Source of the DNA: FEN-1219 sp035548835
GTDB taxonomy: Bacteria; Pseudomonadota; Gammaproteobacteria; Steroidobacterales; Rariloculaceae
Reading direction: 5' to 3'
Length of the DNA: 64,000 nucleotides
NCBI GenBank assembly: GCA_035548835.1
Contig: DASZSB010000148.1
Span: 1 to 64,000, forward strand
In this document: piece after piece, positions 37,969 through 47,566 of the stretch
Layout of the letters: every line of letters starts with the position of its first letter
Position numbering within the stretch: position 1 is the stretch's first letter
Program-made: the position numbers and the translations under genes
The notes under the pieces: generated by a model
Told to the model about the DNA's origin: nothing
The model's input: the letters and a program-made list of their open reading frames with translations, nothing else
The model's database searches: none

Positions 37969-38907
37969 ATGGTGTCTGCATCACCGATCTCCGCGGGCCG
38001 CGCCGCGGGCAGTCTCGAGATCCGGCCGATGTCGGTCTTCACGGGTGCCGAGATCTTCGGCGTCGATCTGAAGCAGCCGCTGCCGGATCGCGCCGTCGCG
38101 GAGATCCGCGCGGCCCTGCTGAAGTGGAAGGTGGTGTTCTTCCGCGCTCAGCACATCGATCACGCGCAGCACGTCGCGTTCGCCCGGCGGCTCGGCAAAC
38201 CCACGGTGGGCCACGTGCTGTACGGCCACGAACAGGGGTTCCCCGAGGTCTACTCGGTGGCCAAGAAGCGCGAGCGGCACACGCACATGGACGTGGAGCC
38301 GATCCGGCCGTGGACGGGCTGGCACACCGATCTGACCACGGTCGTAAACCCGCCCGCGATCTCGATCCTGCGCGGCGTGACGATTCCGCCCTACGGCGGC
38401 GACACGCAGTTCGCGAACCTCGCAGCCGCTTACGACGCGCTGTCGCCGACGATGCGCAAGTTCGTCGACGGGCTGCGCGGTGTGCACGGCTACGGCAAGG
38501 TCACCGGCAACGCGCTGAAGGACACGAACCGGAAGAGCTTCGCGACGGAGCACCCGCTGGTGCGCGTGCACCCGGAATCCGGCGAGCGCGTGCTGTACGT
38601 GAGCCCGGCCTTCCTGAAGTCGATCGTCGGACTCACGGCGCGCGAGAGCCAGCAGATGCTGGAGCTTCTGTTCGAGCACGTCGTGCGGCCCGAGTTCGTG
38701 GTGCGCTTCCGCTGGAACGCAGGCGACATCGCGATGTGGGACAACCGCGCCACGGCGCACCTTGCCCCGGAGGACATCTTCGAGACCGATTTCGACCGGC
38801 AGCTGTACCGCGTGACGCTGGTCGGGGACATTCCGGTCGGCGTCGACGGCGTGCCGTCGACTCCGATCGTCGGCGATCTGCTCGGCCCCGCCGAGGCCAT
38901 GGACTGA
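37969..38907 (+). CDS. TauD/TfdA-family alpha-ketoglutarate dioxygenase (copy 2)
   Basis: A 312-residue dioxygenase related to its divergent neighbour but clearly distinct. H119 and D121 (WHTDLTT) and the distal His in NRATAHLAPED complete the iron site; the Arg region is LYRVTLVGD. GAGGAG precedes the ATG at 37969; upstream in-frame sequence reaches into the intergenic region and is not family-like. The TctC gene follows after 26 bases, so this oxygenase and the TctCBA importer probably share a transcript, which suggests that it acts on an imported organic acid. Confidence 0.9.
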   Translation: MVSASPISAGRAAGSLEIRPMSVFTGAEIFGVDLKQPLPDRAVAEIRAALLKWKVVFFRAQHIDHAQHVAFARRLGKPTVGHVLYGHEQGFPEVYSVAKKRERHTHMDVEPIRPWTGWHTDLTTVVNPPAISILRGVTIPPYGGDTQFANLAAAYDALSPTMRKFVDGLRGVHGYGKVTGNALKDTNRKSFATEHPLVRVHPESGERVLYVSPAFLKSIVGLTARESQQMLELLFEHVVRPEFVVRFRWNAGDIAMWDNRATAHLAPEDIFETDFDRQLYRVTLVGDIPVGVDGVPSTPIVGDLLGPAEAMD

Positions 38908-38933
38908 CGCATCGCCGGCCGGGGGGATCACGG

Positions 38934-39890
38934 GTGGGCAGGGCGAGTCTCAGACGGTGCCTCGTGGCGACGCTCGCGGCCGCGGCGGGTTGGGCCTTCG
39001 GCGCGGCGGCGGCCGACTACCCGACCAAGCCGATCAACCTCTACATCGGTTCGACGCCGGCCGGCAGTACCGACGTGCTCGGTCGCGTGCTCGCGAAGGC
39101 GCTGCAGGACGCGCTCGGCCAACCGGTCGTCGTGCAGAACCGCACCGGCGCCGGCGGCGGCGTCATGGCCACGCGGTTGCTGAGCAGCCCGGCGGACGGG
39201 TACTCGCTCGGGATGGCGATCTCGCAGGCCTACTCGGGCAATCCGATCATCATGCCGGCCGCCACGAAGTACGGTGTGGGCGATTTCACGCATCTGGCGT
39301 CGGTGTCGAAAGGCCAGTGCGCGCTCGTCACGAGCACCGACAAGCCGTACAGGACGCTGAACGACGTGATCGACGCGGCGAGGCACGGCGAATCGCCGGT
39401 GTATGCATCGCAGTCGCCGCTGACGCGCATCGTCGCGGACTTCATTGCGAAGGTCGCCGGCGTGAAGTTCAGGGTCATCACGGTGCAGGGCGGCGGCGAG
39501 ATGATGCAGGCGATCCTGGGGGGCCACGCCGACTTCGGTTTCTCCGGCGGTCCGCACGTCGACTTCGTGGCCGCGGGACGAATGCGCGTGCTCGCGTCGG
39601 CCGAGGACATGCGGCTCGCGACATCGCCCGAGGTGCCGACGTTGCGCGAGCTCGGCTACGACATCACCTCCTGCTCGCTGTTCGTCGTCTCCGCGCCGCC
39701 CCATCTGCCGGACGACGTCCGCCGCACGCTGGCGGGCGCCCTGAAGACGGCCATCGCGTCGCCGGACATGCGGGCGCTCATCAAGAGCCTCAAATACCCC
39801 GAGTACTATCTCGGGCCCGACGAGGTCACGCAGGCACTGCGGGCCGAGGCCGGCACGCTCGACCGCGCGGTCGCGCGGATCCGCCAGTAG
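38934..39890 (+). CDS. tripartite tricarboxylate transporter substrate-binding protein (TctC/BugT family)
   Basis: A 318-residue periplasmic binding protein. The signal peptide ends AAAADYP and the family hallmark YPTKPINLYIGSTPAGSTDVLGR follows, then NRTGAGGGVMATRLL, DGYSLGMAI and the ligand-loop region GGHADFGFSG. The start is GTG at 38934 with GGGGGA upstream. These proteins bind carboxylated solutes and deliver them to the TctBA permease encoded next. Confidence 0.92.
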   Translation: MGRASLRRCLVATLAAAAGWAFGAAAADYPTKPINLYIGSTPAGSTDVLGRVLAKALQDALGQPVVVQNRTGAGGGVMATRLLSSPADGYSLGMAISQAYSGNPIIMPAATKYGVGDFTHLASVSKGQCALVTSTDKPYRTLNDVIDAARHGESPVYASQSPLTRIVADFIAKVAGVKFRVITVQGGGEMMQAILGGHADFGFSGGPHVDFVAAGRMRVLASAEDMRLATSPEVPTLRELGYDITSCSLFVVSAPPHLPDDVRRTLAGALKTAIASPDMRALIKSLKYPEYYLGPDEVTQALRAEAGTLDRAVARIRQ

Positions 39891-39907
39891 GCGGCGGGAC
39901 GCGGGCA

Positions 39908-40354
39908 GTGCGCCGGGCCGACCTCCTCATCGCCGCCGTGTTCGTCGTGCTGGGGCTCGTCACGATCGTCGCGGTCGTGCCGCGCTACGTCGTGCAAGGC
40001 GGCACCGCGGACGGCGACTTGTCGCCGGCCTTCATGCCGTACGTCGCCACGGTGCTCGCCACCGCTGCGATGCTGCTGCTCGCGCTCGGCCACCTGCGCA
40101 CGCGCAACGACGGCGCTGACGCGGCGCCGCTGCCGGCCCGCAGCGGGCTGTTCATCGGCGTGGCTACGGCAGTGCTCGCCGCGGCGTTCGTGCTCATGGA
40201 AGCGTTCGGCTACCTGGCCGGCGCCGCGACGCTCGTCGCAGGCTTCCTGCTGATCGTGCGCGCCCGGTTGCCGGTGGTGCTGGCGGCCGCCGTGGCCCTG
40301 CCGCTGGCGCTCTGGCTGCTGTTCGACAAGTTGCTCGACTTTCCCCTGCCTTAG
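39908..40354 (+). CDS. tripartite tricarboxylate transporter small membrane subunit (TctB)
   Basis: A 148-residue four-helix membrane protein of the TctB family. Helices lie at about 5-27 (LLIAAVFVVLGLVTIVAVV), 42-62, 80-100 and 108-140. The DLSPAFMPYVATVLAT stretch is the conserved loop. GTG start at 39908, 17 bases after tctC; the TctA gene follows after 11 bases. Confidence 0.88.
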   Translation: MRRADLLIAAVFVVLGLVTIVAVVPRYVVQGGTADGDLSPAFMPYVATVLATAAMLLLALGHLRTRNDGADAAPLPARSGLFIGVATAVLAAAFVLMEAFGYLAGAATLVAGFLLIVRARLPVVLAAAVALPLALWLLFDKLLDFPLP

Positions 40355-40365
40355 TCGCCTGCACC

Positions 40366-41889
40366 ATGGACGTCATTCTGGCGGGCATCGCGGGCGCACT
40401 CGATCCGGTCAACATCGGCTTCGTCGCGCTCGGCGTATCGCTCGGAATCCTGGTCGGCGCTATCCCGGGTTTGAGCGCACCGATGGCGATCGCCATCGCC
40501 GTGCCGCTGACCTACACGCTGAGTCCCGTGTCGGCCATCGCGTTCCTGCTCGGCGTGCACAAGGGCGGCGAGTACGGCGGCGCGATCAGCTCGATCCTGA
40601 TCAACACGCCCGGCGAAGTCTCCTCGGCGCTGACGGCGCTCGACGGTTACCCGCTCGCGCGCAAGGGCCACCCGCGCAAGGCGCTGATGATGTCGCTGTA
40701 CGCGTCGGTGGCCGGCGACGTGTTCGCCGATTCCGTGCTGATCCTCTCGGCCGCGCCGCTGGCGCTGCTCGCGCTGCGCATGGGTCCCGCCGAGCTGCTC
40801 GGCGTGCTGATCTTCTCGTTTGCGTTCATCGCGAGTCTGCTCGGCGGCTCCTTGCCGAAGGGGCTGTTCGCGCTGGCGCTCGGCATGCTGCTCGCCACGG
40901 TCGGGCTCGACGTCGAGACGGGCGGGGACCGGTTCACTTTCGGCGTGCTCGACCTGCAGGACGGTCTGCCGCTCGTGTCCGTGGCGATCGGCGTGCTCGC
41001 GCTCGGCGAAGTGCTCGTGCAGATGGAGCGCTACTTCCTGTCCGGTGGGGCGGATACCGAAGGCGAGCGGGTGCCGCTGCGCGGCGGCAAGGACGATCGG
41101 CTCACGTTCAGGGAGCTCAGGGGCTGCGCGCGCGCGATCCTGCGCGGCGCGCTGATCGGCACCGGTGTCGGGGCGCTGCCCGGGCTCGGCGCGTCGGTCG
41201 CGGCGTTCCTCGCCTACGGCGCCGAGCGGCGTGCCTCGAAGACGCCGGAGCTCTTTGGCACCGGCAAGCTCGAAGGCATCGCGGCCATCGAGTCGGCGAA
41301 CAACGCGGTGATCGGCTCGAGCCTGATCCCGCTGCTCACGCTCGGCGTGCCCGGCAGCGCGACGGCCGCACTGATCGTGGGCGCGTTCCTGATTCACGGC
41401 ATCACGCCGGGGCCGTTCGTGTTTCGCGAGCATCCTGCCGTGATCTACGGCCTGTTCGCCTCGCTGATGCTCGCGAACCTGCTGAATCTCGTGATCGGCA
41501 ACGTGGGCCTGCGGTTCTTCGCGATGTTCCTCGCGATCCCGCGGCGCATCATCGTGGCGTGCACCGCGCTGCTCTGCGTCACGGGCGCCTACGTATCGGC
41601 CGGCTCCATGTTCGGCGTGGGCGTGATGCTGATCTTCGCCGTCGTGGGCTACTTCATGCGCAAGCTGCAGTTCCCGTTCATCGTGTTCCTGATCGGCTTC
41701 ATCCTGGGGCCGATGTTCGAGCGCTCGCTGCGCACGACGGTGATCCTGTTCGACGATCCCTGGCGTCTCGCGATCGGCCATCCGCTGCTGCCGGTGCTGG
41801 CCGCACTCGGCGGCTACTTCGCGTGGCGTGGGCTGCGCGCCAAGGCCAGGCCCGACAGCGTGCTCGCGCGTGCCGGCGAGGAGGAGTGA
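40366..41889 (+). CDS. tripartite tricarboxylate transporter large permease (TctA)
   Basis: A 507-residue integral membrane protein with about ten to twelve hydrophobic segments. TctA marks are GILVGAIPGLSAPMAIAIA, FLLGVHKGGEYGGAISSILINTPGEV (the conserved GG...INTPG block), LGASVAAFLAYGAERR and a second half repeating LTLGVPGSATAALIVGAFLIHGITPGP. It forms the channel partner of the upstream TctC and TctB genes; the energy source is the ion gradient. Confidence 0.93.
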   Translation: MDVILAGIAGALDPVNIGFVALGVSLGILVGAIPGLSAPMAIAIAVPLTYTLSPVSAIAFLLGVHKGGEYGGAISSILINTPGEVSSALTALDGYPLARKGHPRKALMMSLYASVAGDVFADSVLILSAAPLALLALRMGPAELLGVLIFSFAFIASLLGGSLPKGLFALALGMLLATVGLDVETGGDRFTFGVLDLQDGLPLVSVAIGVLALGEVLVQMERYFLSGGADTEGERVPLRGGKDDRLTFRELRGCARAILRGALIGTGVGALPGLGASVAAFLAYGAERRASKTPELFGTGKLEGIAAIESANNAVIGSSLIPLLTLGVPGSATAALIVGAFLIHGITPGPFVFREHPAVIYGLFASLMLANLLNLVIGNVGLRFFAMFLAIPRRIIVACTALLCVTGAYVSAGSMFGVGVMLIFAVVGYFMRKLQFPFIVFLIGFILGPMFERSLRTTVILFDDPWRLAIGHPLLPVLAALGGYFAWRGLRAKARPDSVLARAGEEE

Positions 41890-42010
41890 GCCTGCCGATG
41901 CGCCGCGGACTCGCGGCGAGGACGAGCGGCCGATATAGTCGGCGGGCGGGCAGCCCGTTGCGCGGCGTGCCGCGGCCGGTGGCATGACGACGACGCCCGA
42001 AGGGGGAAGC

Positions 42011-43144
42011 ATGGCAAGGATCTGGTTCCGGACCGCGTTGGCGGCGGCCGGCGTTTGCATCGCCGCGCAGGCCTTCGCCCAGGCGAAGGCGCCGACGGCT
42101 CCGCTGCCGCGGCAGCGGTCGGTGCCGGCCGAGACGACGGCCGCGGCCGAGGTCGACAGGAACTGGAAGCCGCCGCGCACGTCGTGGGGGCAGCCGAGCT
42201 TCGAAGGCGTGTGGAGCACCGACGATCTGCGCGGCGTGCCGATGAACCGGCCGAAGGAACAGGCGGCGCGCGAGTCCCTGACGCCGGAGGAGTTCCGCAA
42301 GCGGGCCGAGAGCGACGAGGGCACGCGCAACTTCGACGTGAACGTGGGTACGTTCCTGCAGCACGAATCCGGCATCCGCAGCTTCGGCTACACGTCGCTC
42401 GTGGTCGACCCGCCGAACGGCCAGATTCCGGAGCTCACGGCCAACGGCAAAGCGCTGGCCGCGAAGCGCACGCGCGGCACGTTCGGCGAGGGGCCGTTCG
42501 ACGGCCTCAACGACTTCTCGCTCTACGACCGCTGCATCACGCGCGGCGTGCTGGGCTCGCTGTTGCCCGTGATCTACGGCAACGGGTTGCGCATCACGCA
42601 GACGCCCGAGACCGTCGCGATCAGCTACGAAATGATCCACGACACGCGGATCATTCCGCTCGACGGCCGGCCGCCGCTCGACGCGGGCATCCGCCAGTAC
42701 ATGGGCAGCGCGCGCGGGCATTTCGAGGGCGACACGCTCGTCGTCGAGACCACGAACTTCACGGACTTGACGAGCCTCGGCGTGAACGGCAACGGTCCGC
42801 CGAACAGCGAGCGCCTGAAATTGACGGAGCGCTTCCGGCGCGTGGACCCGCAGATGATCGAGTACCGGGCCACGGTCGACGATCCGGGCGCTTACACCGC
42901 GCCGTTCACGATCCGGCTCATGATCACTTCGCGCCCCGGCTACGAGGTGCTCGAGTACTCGTGCCACGAGGGCAACGGCGCCGTGGCGCACGCGCTCTCC
43001 GGCGAGCGCGCGTACGAACGCCAGGTTGCGGAGGCCAAAGCCAAGGGCCTGCCGATACCGGCACGCGCCGTCGAGCACGACCAGATCCGCAACGGCGTGC
43101 CGGGCCAGGGGCAGCGCGTGTTCGACATCAACCGCGGCGAATAA
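42011..43144 (+). CDS. exported protein of an uncharacterised family (377 residues)
   Basis: A secreted protein with a Sec signal peptide (FRTALAAAGVCIAAQAFAQ). I know similar hypothetical proteins from gammaproteobacteria and soil isolates, often in several copies per genome, but no function. The conserved-looking parts are the N-terminal SFEGVWSTDDLRGVP, a central RCITRGVLGSLLPVIYGNGLRI, MIHDTRIIPLDGRPP, GHFEGDTLVVETTNFTD and LTERFRRVDPQMIEYRATV; the Leu/Val/Thr strands suggest a lipocalin-like or beta-barrel fold. AGGGGGAAGC precedes the ATG at 42011; an upstream ATG at 41984 is less favoured. It lies between TctA and the ClC gene on the same strand. Confidence 0.7.
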   Translation: MARIWFRTALAAAGVCIAAQAFAQAKAPTAPLPRQRSVPAETTAAAEVDRNWKPPRTSWGQPSFEGVWSTDDLRGVPMNRPKEQAARESLTPEEFRKRAESDEGTRNFDVNVGTFLQHESGIRSFGYTSLVVDPPNGQIPELTANGKALAAKRTRGTFGEGPFDGLNDFSLYDRCITRGVLGSLLPVIYGNGLRITQTPETVAISYEMIHDTRIIPLDGRPPLDAGIRQYMGSARGHFEGDTLVVETTNFTDLTSLGVNGNGPPNSERLKLTERFRRVDPQMIEYRATVDDPGAYTAPFTIRLMITSRPGYEVLEYSCHEGNGAVAHALSGERAYERQVAEAKAKGLPIPARAVEHDQIRNGVPGQGQRVFDINRGE

Positions 43145-43177
43145 CGTTCCCTGGCCCCGGATCGAGCTGGAAACCCC

Positions 43178-44530
43178 ATGTTCACGACGCGGCAGTTCGG
43201 CCGTTTGACGCAGGAACGGCACCGCAACCGCCTGTTGCGCGCGACGCGCATTCGCTGGCAGCAGCGCGCGCTGTTCGTCGTCGGCGGCATCATGGTCGGG
43301 GCCGTGGCCGTGGCGTTCGCCGCGCTCGCGGACCGCGCGCAGCGCGGGTTCGCGGAGCTGCTCACCCACGGCCGCTGGTGGCCGCTGATCGTCACGCCGC
43401 TCGGCCTCGCGCTGGCCTCGTTCGTCACGAATCGTTACTTCAGCGGCTCGCAGGGAAGCGGCATTCCGCAGGTCATCGCCGCGCACCGCCTCGCCTCGAC
43501 CGCCGCGCGGCAGAGGCTCGTGTCCCTGCGCGTCGGCATCGGCAAGATCATGATCACCGTGTTCGGCCTGCTGTGCGGCGCGTCGACCGGGCGCGAGGGG
43601 CCCACGGTGCAGATCGGCGCGGCTCTGATGTTTGCCGCCGGGCGGCTGTCGCCGCGCAAGCAGTCGGGGCTGATCGTCGCGGGTGCGGCGGCGGGCGTGG
43701 CCGCGGCATTCAACACGCCGATCGCCGGCATCATCTTCGGCATCGAGGAGCTCACGCGCACGTTCGAGCGGCGCACGAGCGGCCTGATACTCGCGACCGT
43801 CGTGGCCGCGGGCTCCGTGTCGCTCGTGCTCGTGGGCAACTACACGTACTTCGGCACGAGCACCGGCACGCTGCACGGGAGCGCGCTGTGGCTCGGCATC
43901 CCGCTGTGCGGCGTGACGGGCGGCCTGCTCGGCGGGGCGTTCGCGCGGCTCGTGATCGGCCTCGCGGGCGCCAACGTGCTCGGCGGCTGGGCGCGCGGGC
44001 GCCCGACCCTGGTCGCGGCCGGCTGCGGTCTCGCGGTCGCGCTCGTGGGCCTCGTGGCCGGAGACGCCACCTACGGCACGGGCTACGCCCAGGTCCGCAA
44101 CGCGCTCGACGGCACGGCACCGCTCGGTCTGCTGTTCATGCCGCTGAAGTTTCTGGCGACGATCGCGTCGTCGCTGAGCGGCATTCCGGGCGGCATCTTC
44201 TCGCCGTCGCTCGCGATAGGCGCCGGTCTCGGCGCGGACGTCGCGCGGCTGTTCCCGTCCGCCGACGTCGGCGCGATCATCCTGCTCGGCATGGTCGCGT
44301 ATCTCGCGGGCGTGGTGCAGGCGCCGATCACCGCGTTCGTGATCGTGACGGAGCTCACGAACGACCGCGCGATGCTGATGCCGTTGATGCTGACCGCGTT
44401 GATCGCCTACGGCACCGCGCGGCTCGTGTGCCGGGACGGCATCTATCACGCGCTGGCGCGGCGGTTCCTCGCGGCCGAGGCGCCGAAGCCGCAGGCCGGG
44501 CCGCCCGCGCCGCCGCGGCGCGCCGGTTAG
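43178..44530 (+). CDS. ClC-family Cl-/H+ antiporter
   Basis: A 450-residue ClC membrane protein without a CBS domain. Selectivity-filter motifs are GSGIPQV (93-99), GREGPTVQIGA with gating Glu140, and GIPGGIFSPSLAIGA. The internal proton glutamate pair is present (E190-E191 in GIEELTR), which favours a Cl-/H+ exchanger over a channel. Proposed roles include acid resistance and charge balance. Its stop overlaps the nasA stop in TTAG (44527-44530). Confidence 0.92.
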   Translation: MFTTRQFGRLTQERHRNRLLRATRIRWQQRALFVVGGIMVGAVAVAFAALADRAQRGFAELLTHGRWWPLIVTPLGLALASFVTNRYFSGSQGSGIPQVIAAHRLASTAARQRLVSLRVGIGKIMITVFGLLCGASTGREGPTVQIGAALMFAAGRLSPRKQSGLIVAGAAAGVAAAFNTPIAGIIFGIEELTRTFERRTSGLILATVVAAGSVSLVLVGNYTYFGTSTGTLHGSALWLGIPLCGVTGGLLGGAFARLVIGLAGANVLGGWARGRPTLVAAGCGLAVALVGLVAGDATYGTGYAQVRNALDGTAPLGLLFMPLKFLATIASSLSGIPGGIFSPSLAIGAGLGADVARLFPSADVGAIILLGMVAYLAGVVQAPITAFVIVTELTNDRAMLMPLMLTALIAYGTARLVCRDGIYHALARRFLAAEAPKPQAGPPAPPRRAG

Positions 44531-47202
44531 GCCGGGGTCGCGGCCGCGTCGGCCAGAAGGGCCTTGAGCTCGGGGATGCAGGAGCCGCAGTTCGTGCCGG
44601 CGCGCAGCGCTTTGCCGATCTGCTCGGCCGTCACGAGATCCTGCGAGCGGATCGCGCGCAGCAGCGTCGAGCGGCCGACGGAGAAGCACGAGCAGACCAC
44701 GGGGCCGGACTCTTCGCCGGCCTTCGCCGGGCGTCCCGCGAGAATGGCCGCACGAGCCGCGTCGTCGAGTGCGGCGCGGGCGAACAGGCCGCCGAGCCAC
44801 GTGCGCGAGGGCAGCATCTTCGTCGGGGCGACGAACAGGCACGCCTGCAGCCGGCCAGCGGCGATGCGCGCGCCGCGGTAGCGGCCGCCGGCCCTGTCGT
44901 GCAGCTCGATGCGCTCCGTGCGCGGGCCGAGCACGGCATCCGCCCATTCGGGCCAGGACGCCGGCAACTGCTCGCCGGCGATCTCGTAGCGCCAGAAGCC
45001 GTCGCCGCGCGCGCGCGCGACGTACGTGCAGTCGCGTGGGTCGAGCGGCGCACGCAGCAGCGCGAAGCCGTACCACGCCGGCGCGTAGCGACGCACGTGC
45101 ACCGGCGTGTGCTTGAGCTCGGGCTGCCCGGACACCGGATCGGTCGTGGCCGCGATCAACGCGCCTACGCGCGCGCTGCTGGCGAACCGTGTGCCCCAGT
45201 GCATCGGCATGAACACGGTGCCCGCGCGCACCTCCGGCGTGATCTCGGCGCGCGCGAGCACGCGCGCGCTCGCGGTGCGGATCTCTGCGAGGTCGCCGGC
45301 GGCGACGCCGCAGCGCGCGGCGTCGGCGGGGTGCAATTGCACGAACGGTTCAGGATTGTGACCCATGAGGCGCGGCGACTTCCCGGTGCGCGTCATCGTG
45401 TGCCACTGATCGCGAACGCGACCGGTGTTGAGCACGAGCGGCAGCTCCGCGGTCGGCAGCCGCTGCGGCGCGCGCGGCGCGGTCGCCACGAAACGCGCCT
45501 TGCCGTCGGGCGTGAAGAAGCGGCCGTCCGCGAACGGCCGCGGCGCAACGCTCGTTCCGGCCGGCAGGGGCCACTGGACCGGCGCCAGCGCGTCGTACGC
45601 CGAATCGTCGATCCCGGCCAGTGCGCCGATGTCGAACGCGCGGGCGCCGTCGTTCTCGAACGCGGACAGGCGCGCGTGCTCGCGGAAGATCTCCGCCGCG
45701 CTGCGGTACGGGAACGCGGCCCCGAAACCCATGCGGCGTGCAACCTCGGTCACGAGCCACCAGTCGGGCTTCGCGTCGCCGGGTGCGCCAAGAAACGCGC
45801 GTTGCCGGGAGATGCGCCGCTCGGAGTTCGTGACGGTGCCGGATCTCTCGCCCCAAGTGGCCGCCGGCAACAGCACGTGCGCATGCGCCGTCGTGTCGGT
45901 GTGGCGCACGGCGTCGGAGACGACGACGAGCTCGCAGCGCTCGAGCGCGCGGCGCACGCGATCGGCGTCCGGCATGCTCACGACCGGGTTCGTCGCCATG
46001 ATCCACACGGCTTTCACGGCACCGGTCTCGATCGCGGCGAACAGATCGACCGCTTTGAGCCCCGGCTTCGTCGCCATGGCCCGCGCGGCCCAGAAGCGCC
46101 GCACGCGGTCCACGTCCTCCGGTGCGAAGTCCATGTGCGCCGCGAGCTGGTTCGCGAGCCCGCCGACCTCGCGGCCGCCCATCGCGTTCGGCTGGCCCGT
46201 GATCGAGAACGGCCCCGTGCCCGGCTTGCCGATACGGCCCGTCGCGAGATGCACGTTGACGATCGCGTTGACCTTGTCCGTGCCGGCCGACGACTGATTC
46301 ACGCCCTGCGAGAACGCGGTCACGGTGCGTGGCGTGGCCGCGAACCAGCGGTAGAACTGCGCGACATCTTCGGCGTCGAGCCCGCACGCCGCGGCCACTG
46401 CCGGGATCGAGGGCGCACTCTCCTTCGCCGTGCGCATCGCCGCACCGATGCCGCTCGTGTGCGCGTCGATGAACTCGAAGTCGAGGCCGTCCTCGCGCCG
46501 CAGGTAGGTCAGCAGGCCGGTGAACAGCAGCACGTCGGTGCCGGGCTTGAGCGCCAGAAAGAGATCCGCGACGGCACACGTGGCCGTGCGGCGCGGATCG
46601 ATCACGATCACGCGCAGCTTCGGGTTCGCGGCTTTGGCCGCCGACACGCGCTGGAACAGCACGGGATGGCACCACGCGAGGTTCGAGCCCACGAGCACGA
46701 TCAGCTCCGCGCGCTCGAGGTCCCCGTAGTCGTTCGGTACGACGTCGGCGCCGAACGCGCGCTTGTGGCCCGCGACGGCCGACGCCATGCAGAGGCGCGA
46801 GTTCGTGTCGATGTTCGCGCTGCCGATGAAGCCCTTCATGAGCTTGTTCGCGACGTAGTAGTCCTCGGTCAGCAGTTGCCCCGAAACATAGAACGCGACT
46901 GCGTCGGGTCCATGCCTGGCGACGACGTCGGTGAGCCCGCGCGCCACCGTGTCGAGAGCCTCCTCGAGCGTTGCACGCCGGCCGCGGATCTCGGCGTGCA
47001 GCAATCGGCCGTCGAGATCGAGGGTGTCGGCGAGCGCCGCGCCCTTCGAGCAGATGCGGCCGAGGTTGGCCGGGTGCTCGTCGTCGGCGCGCACGACGGC
47101 CGCTGCGCCGCTCGCGGGCGGCGTGACGAGGAGGCCGCAGCCCACGCCGCAATACGGGCACGTCGTGCGCACGCTCGCCCCGCCGGGCGCGCCGTCAGGC
47201 AC
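44527..47202 (-). CDS. nasA: assimilatory nitrate reductase catalytic subunit
   Basis: An 891-residue molybdopterin enzyme that reduces nitrate to nitrite in the cytoplasm. The N-terminal [4Fe-4S] ligands are CPYCGVGC with a later Cys in GRICSKG; bis-MGD binding features include LAWCHPVLF (where Cys could ligate Mo), and SITGQPNAMGGREVGG. The C terminus (about 815-891) is a BFD-like [2Fe-2S] domain, VCSCFSVG and NCGSCIPELKALL, an added electron-entry module known in some NasA proteins. The start is GTG at 47202, overlapping nirD by 8 bases. Last gene of the nitrate operon; it converges with the ClC gene. Confidence 0.93.
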   Translation of the reverse strand: MPDGAPGGASVRTTCPYCGVGCGLLVTPPASGAAAVVRADDEHPANLGRICSKGAALADTLDLDGRLLHAEIRGRRATLEEALDTVARGLTDVVARHGPDAVAFYVSGQLLTEDYYVANKLMKGFIGSANIDTNSRLCMASAVAGHKRAFGADVVPNDYGDLERAELIVLVGSNLAWCHPVLFQRVSAAKAANPKLRVIVIDPRRTATCAVADLFLALKPGTDVLLFTGLLTYLRREDGLDFEFIDAHTSGIGAAMRTAKESAPSIPAVAAACGLDAEDVAQFYRWFAATPRTVTAFSQGVNQSSAGTDKVNAIVNVHLATGRIGKPGTGPFSITGQPNAMGGREVGGLANQLAAHMDFAPEDVDRVRRFWAARAMATKPGLKAVDLFAAIETGAVKAVWIMATNPVVSMPDADRVRRALERCELVVVSDAVRHTDTTAHAHVLLPAATWGERSGTVTNSERRISRQRAFLGAPGDAKPDWWLVTEVARRMGFGAAFPYRSAAEIFREHARLSAFENDGARAFDIGALAGIDDSAYDALAPVQWPLPAGTSVAPRPFADGRFFTPDGKARFVATAPRAPQRLPTAELPLVLNTGRVRDQWHTMTRTGKSPRLMGHNPEPFVQLHPADAARCGVAAGDLAEIRTASARVLARAEITPEVRAGTVFMPMHWGTRFASSARVGALIAATTDPVSGQPELKHTPVHVRRYAPAWYGFALLRAPLDPRDCTYVARARGDGFWRYEIAGEQLPASWPEWADAVLGPRTERIELHDRAGGRYRGARIAAGRLQACLFVAPTKMLPSRTWLGGLFARAALDDAARAAILAGRPAKAGEESGPVVCSCFSVGRSTLLRAIRSQDLVTAEQIGKALRAGTNCGSCIPELKALLADAAATPA

Positions 47203-47566
47203 GGTGGCAGGCCGCGAATGCCGGTGGGCCGAGCGCGGCGACCCGCGCCTCGGCGCTCGCCGGCAGATCGATCTCGACGCGGCCGTCCACGATGCGCACG
47301 CCGTACGTCGGCGTGCTGCCTTCGTCGGCACCGGTGGCGCAGCCGCTCCCGAGATCGATGACCCATTCGTGCAGCGGGCAGGTCACGCGCCTGCCATGCA
47401 CGATGCCCTGCGACAGCGGTCCGCCGCGGTGCGGGCAGCGGTCGCGCAGCGCGAACACCTCGCCGGTGCCAGTGCGAAACACGGCGATCTCGAGGCTGCC
47501 GATCTTCAGCACGCGCGCGCCGCGCACGGGCAACGCGCTCTCGGGGCCCACGTCCACCCAGCTCAT
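47195..47566 (-). CDS. nirD: nitrite reductase small subunit (Rieske type)
   Basis: A 123-residue Rieske-fold protein with both [2Fe-2S] ligand motifs, CPHRGGPLSQG and CPLHEWVIDL. NirD assists the NirB siroheme enzyme in reducing nitrite to ammonium. The ATG at 47566 overlaps the nirB stop by 4 bases (ATGA), and its own stop overlaps the nasA start, so nirB, nirD and nasA are translationally chained. Confidence 0.92.
   Translation of the reverse strand: MSWVDVGPESALPVRGARVLKIGSLEIAVFRTGTGEVFALRDRCPHRGGPLSQGIVHGRRVTCPLHEWVIDLGSGCATGADEGSTPTYGVRIVDGRVEIDLPASAEARVAALGPPAFAACHRA

Noticed and set aside
41699..45076. Minus-strand 1125-codon frame opposite ClC and tct genes
   Set aside because: Low-complexity Arg/Ala/His sequence with no domain; contradicted by the intact plus-strand genes.
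42055..47361. Very long plus-strand open frame of 1768 codons spanning two real genes and nasA antisense
   Set aside because: It is a run of Arg/Ala/His-rich sequence with no start signal and no domain similarity; the ClC and nasA genes account for the region.
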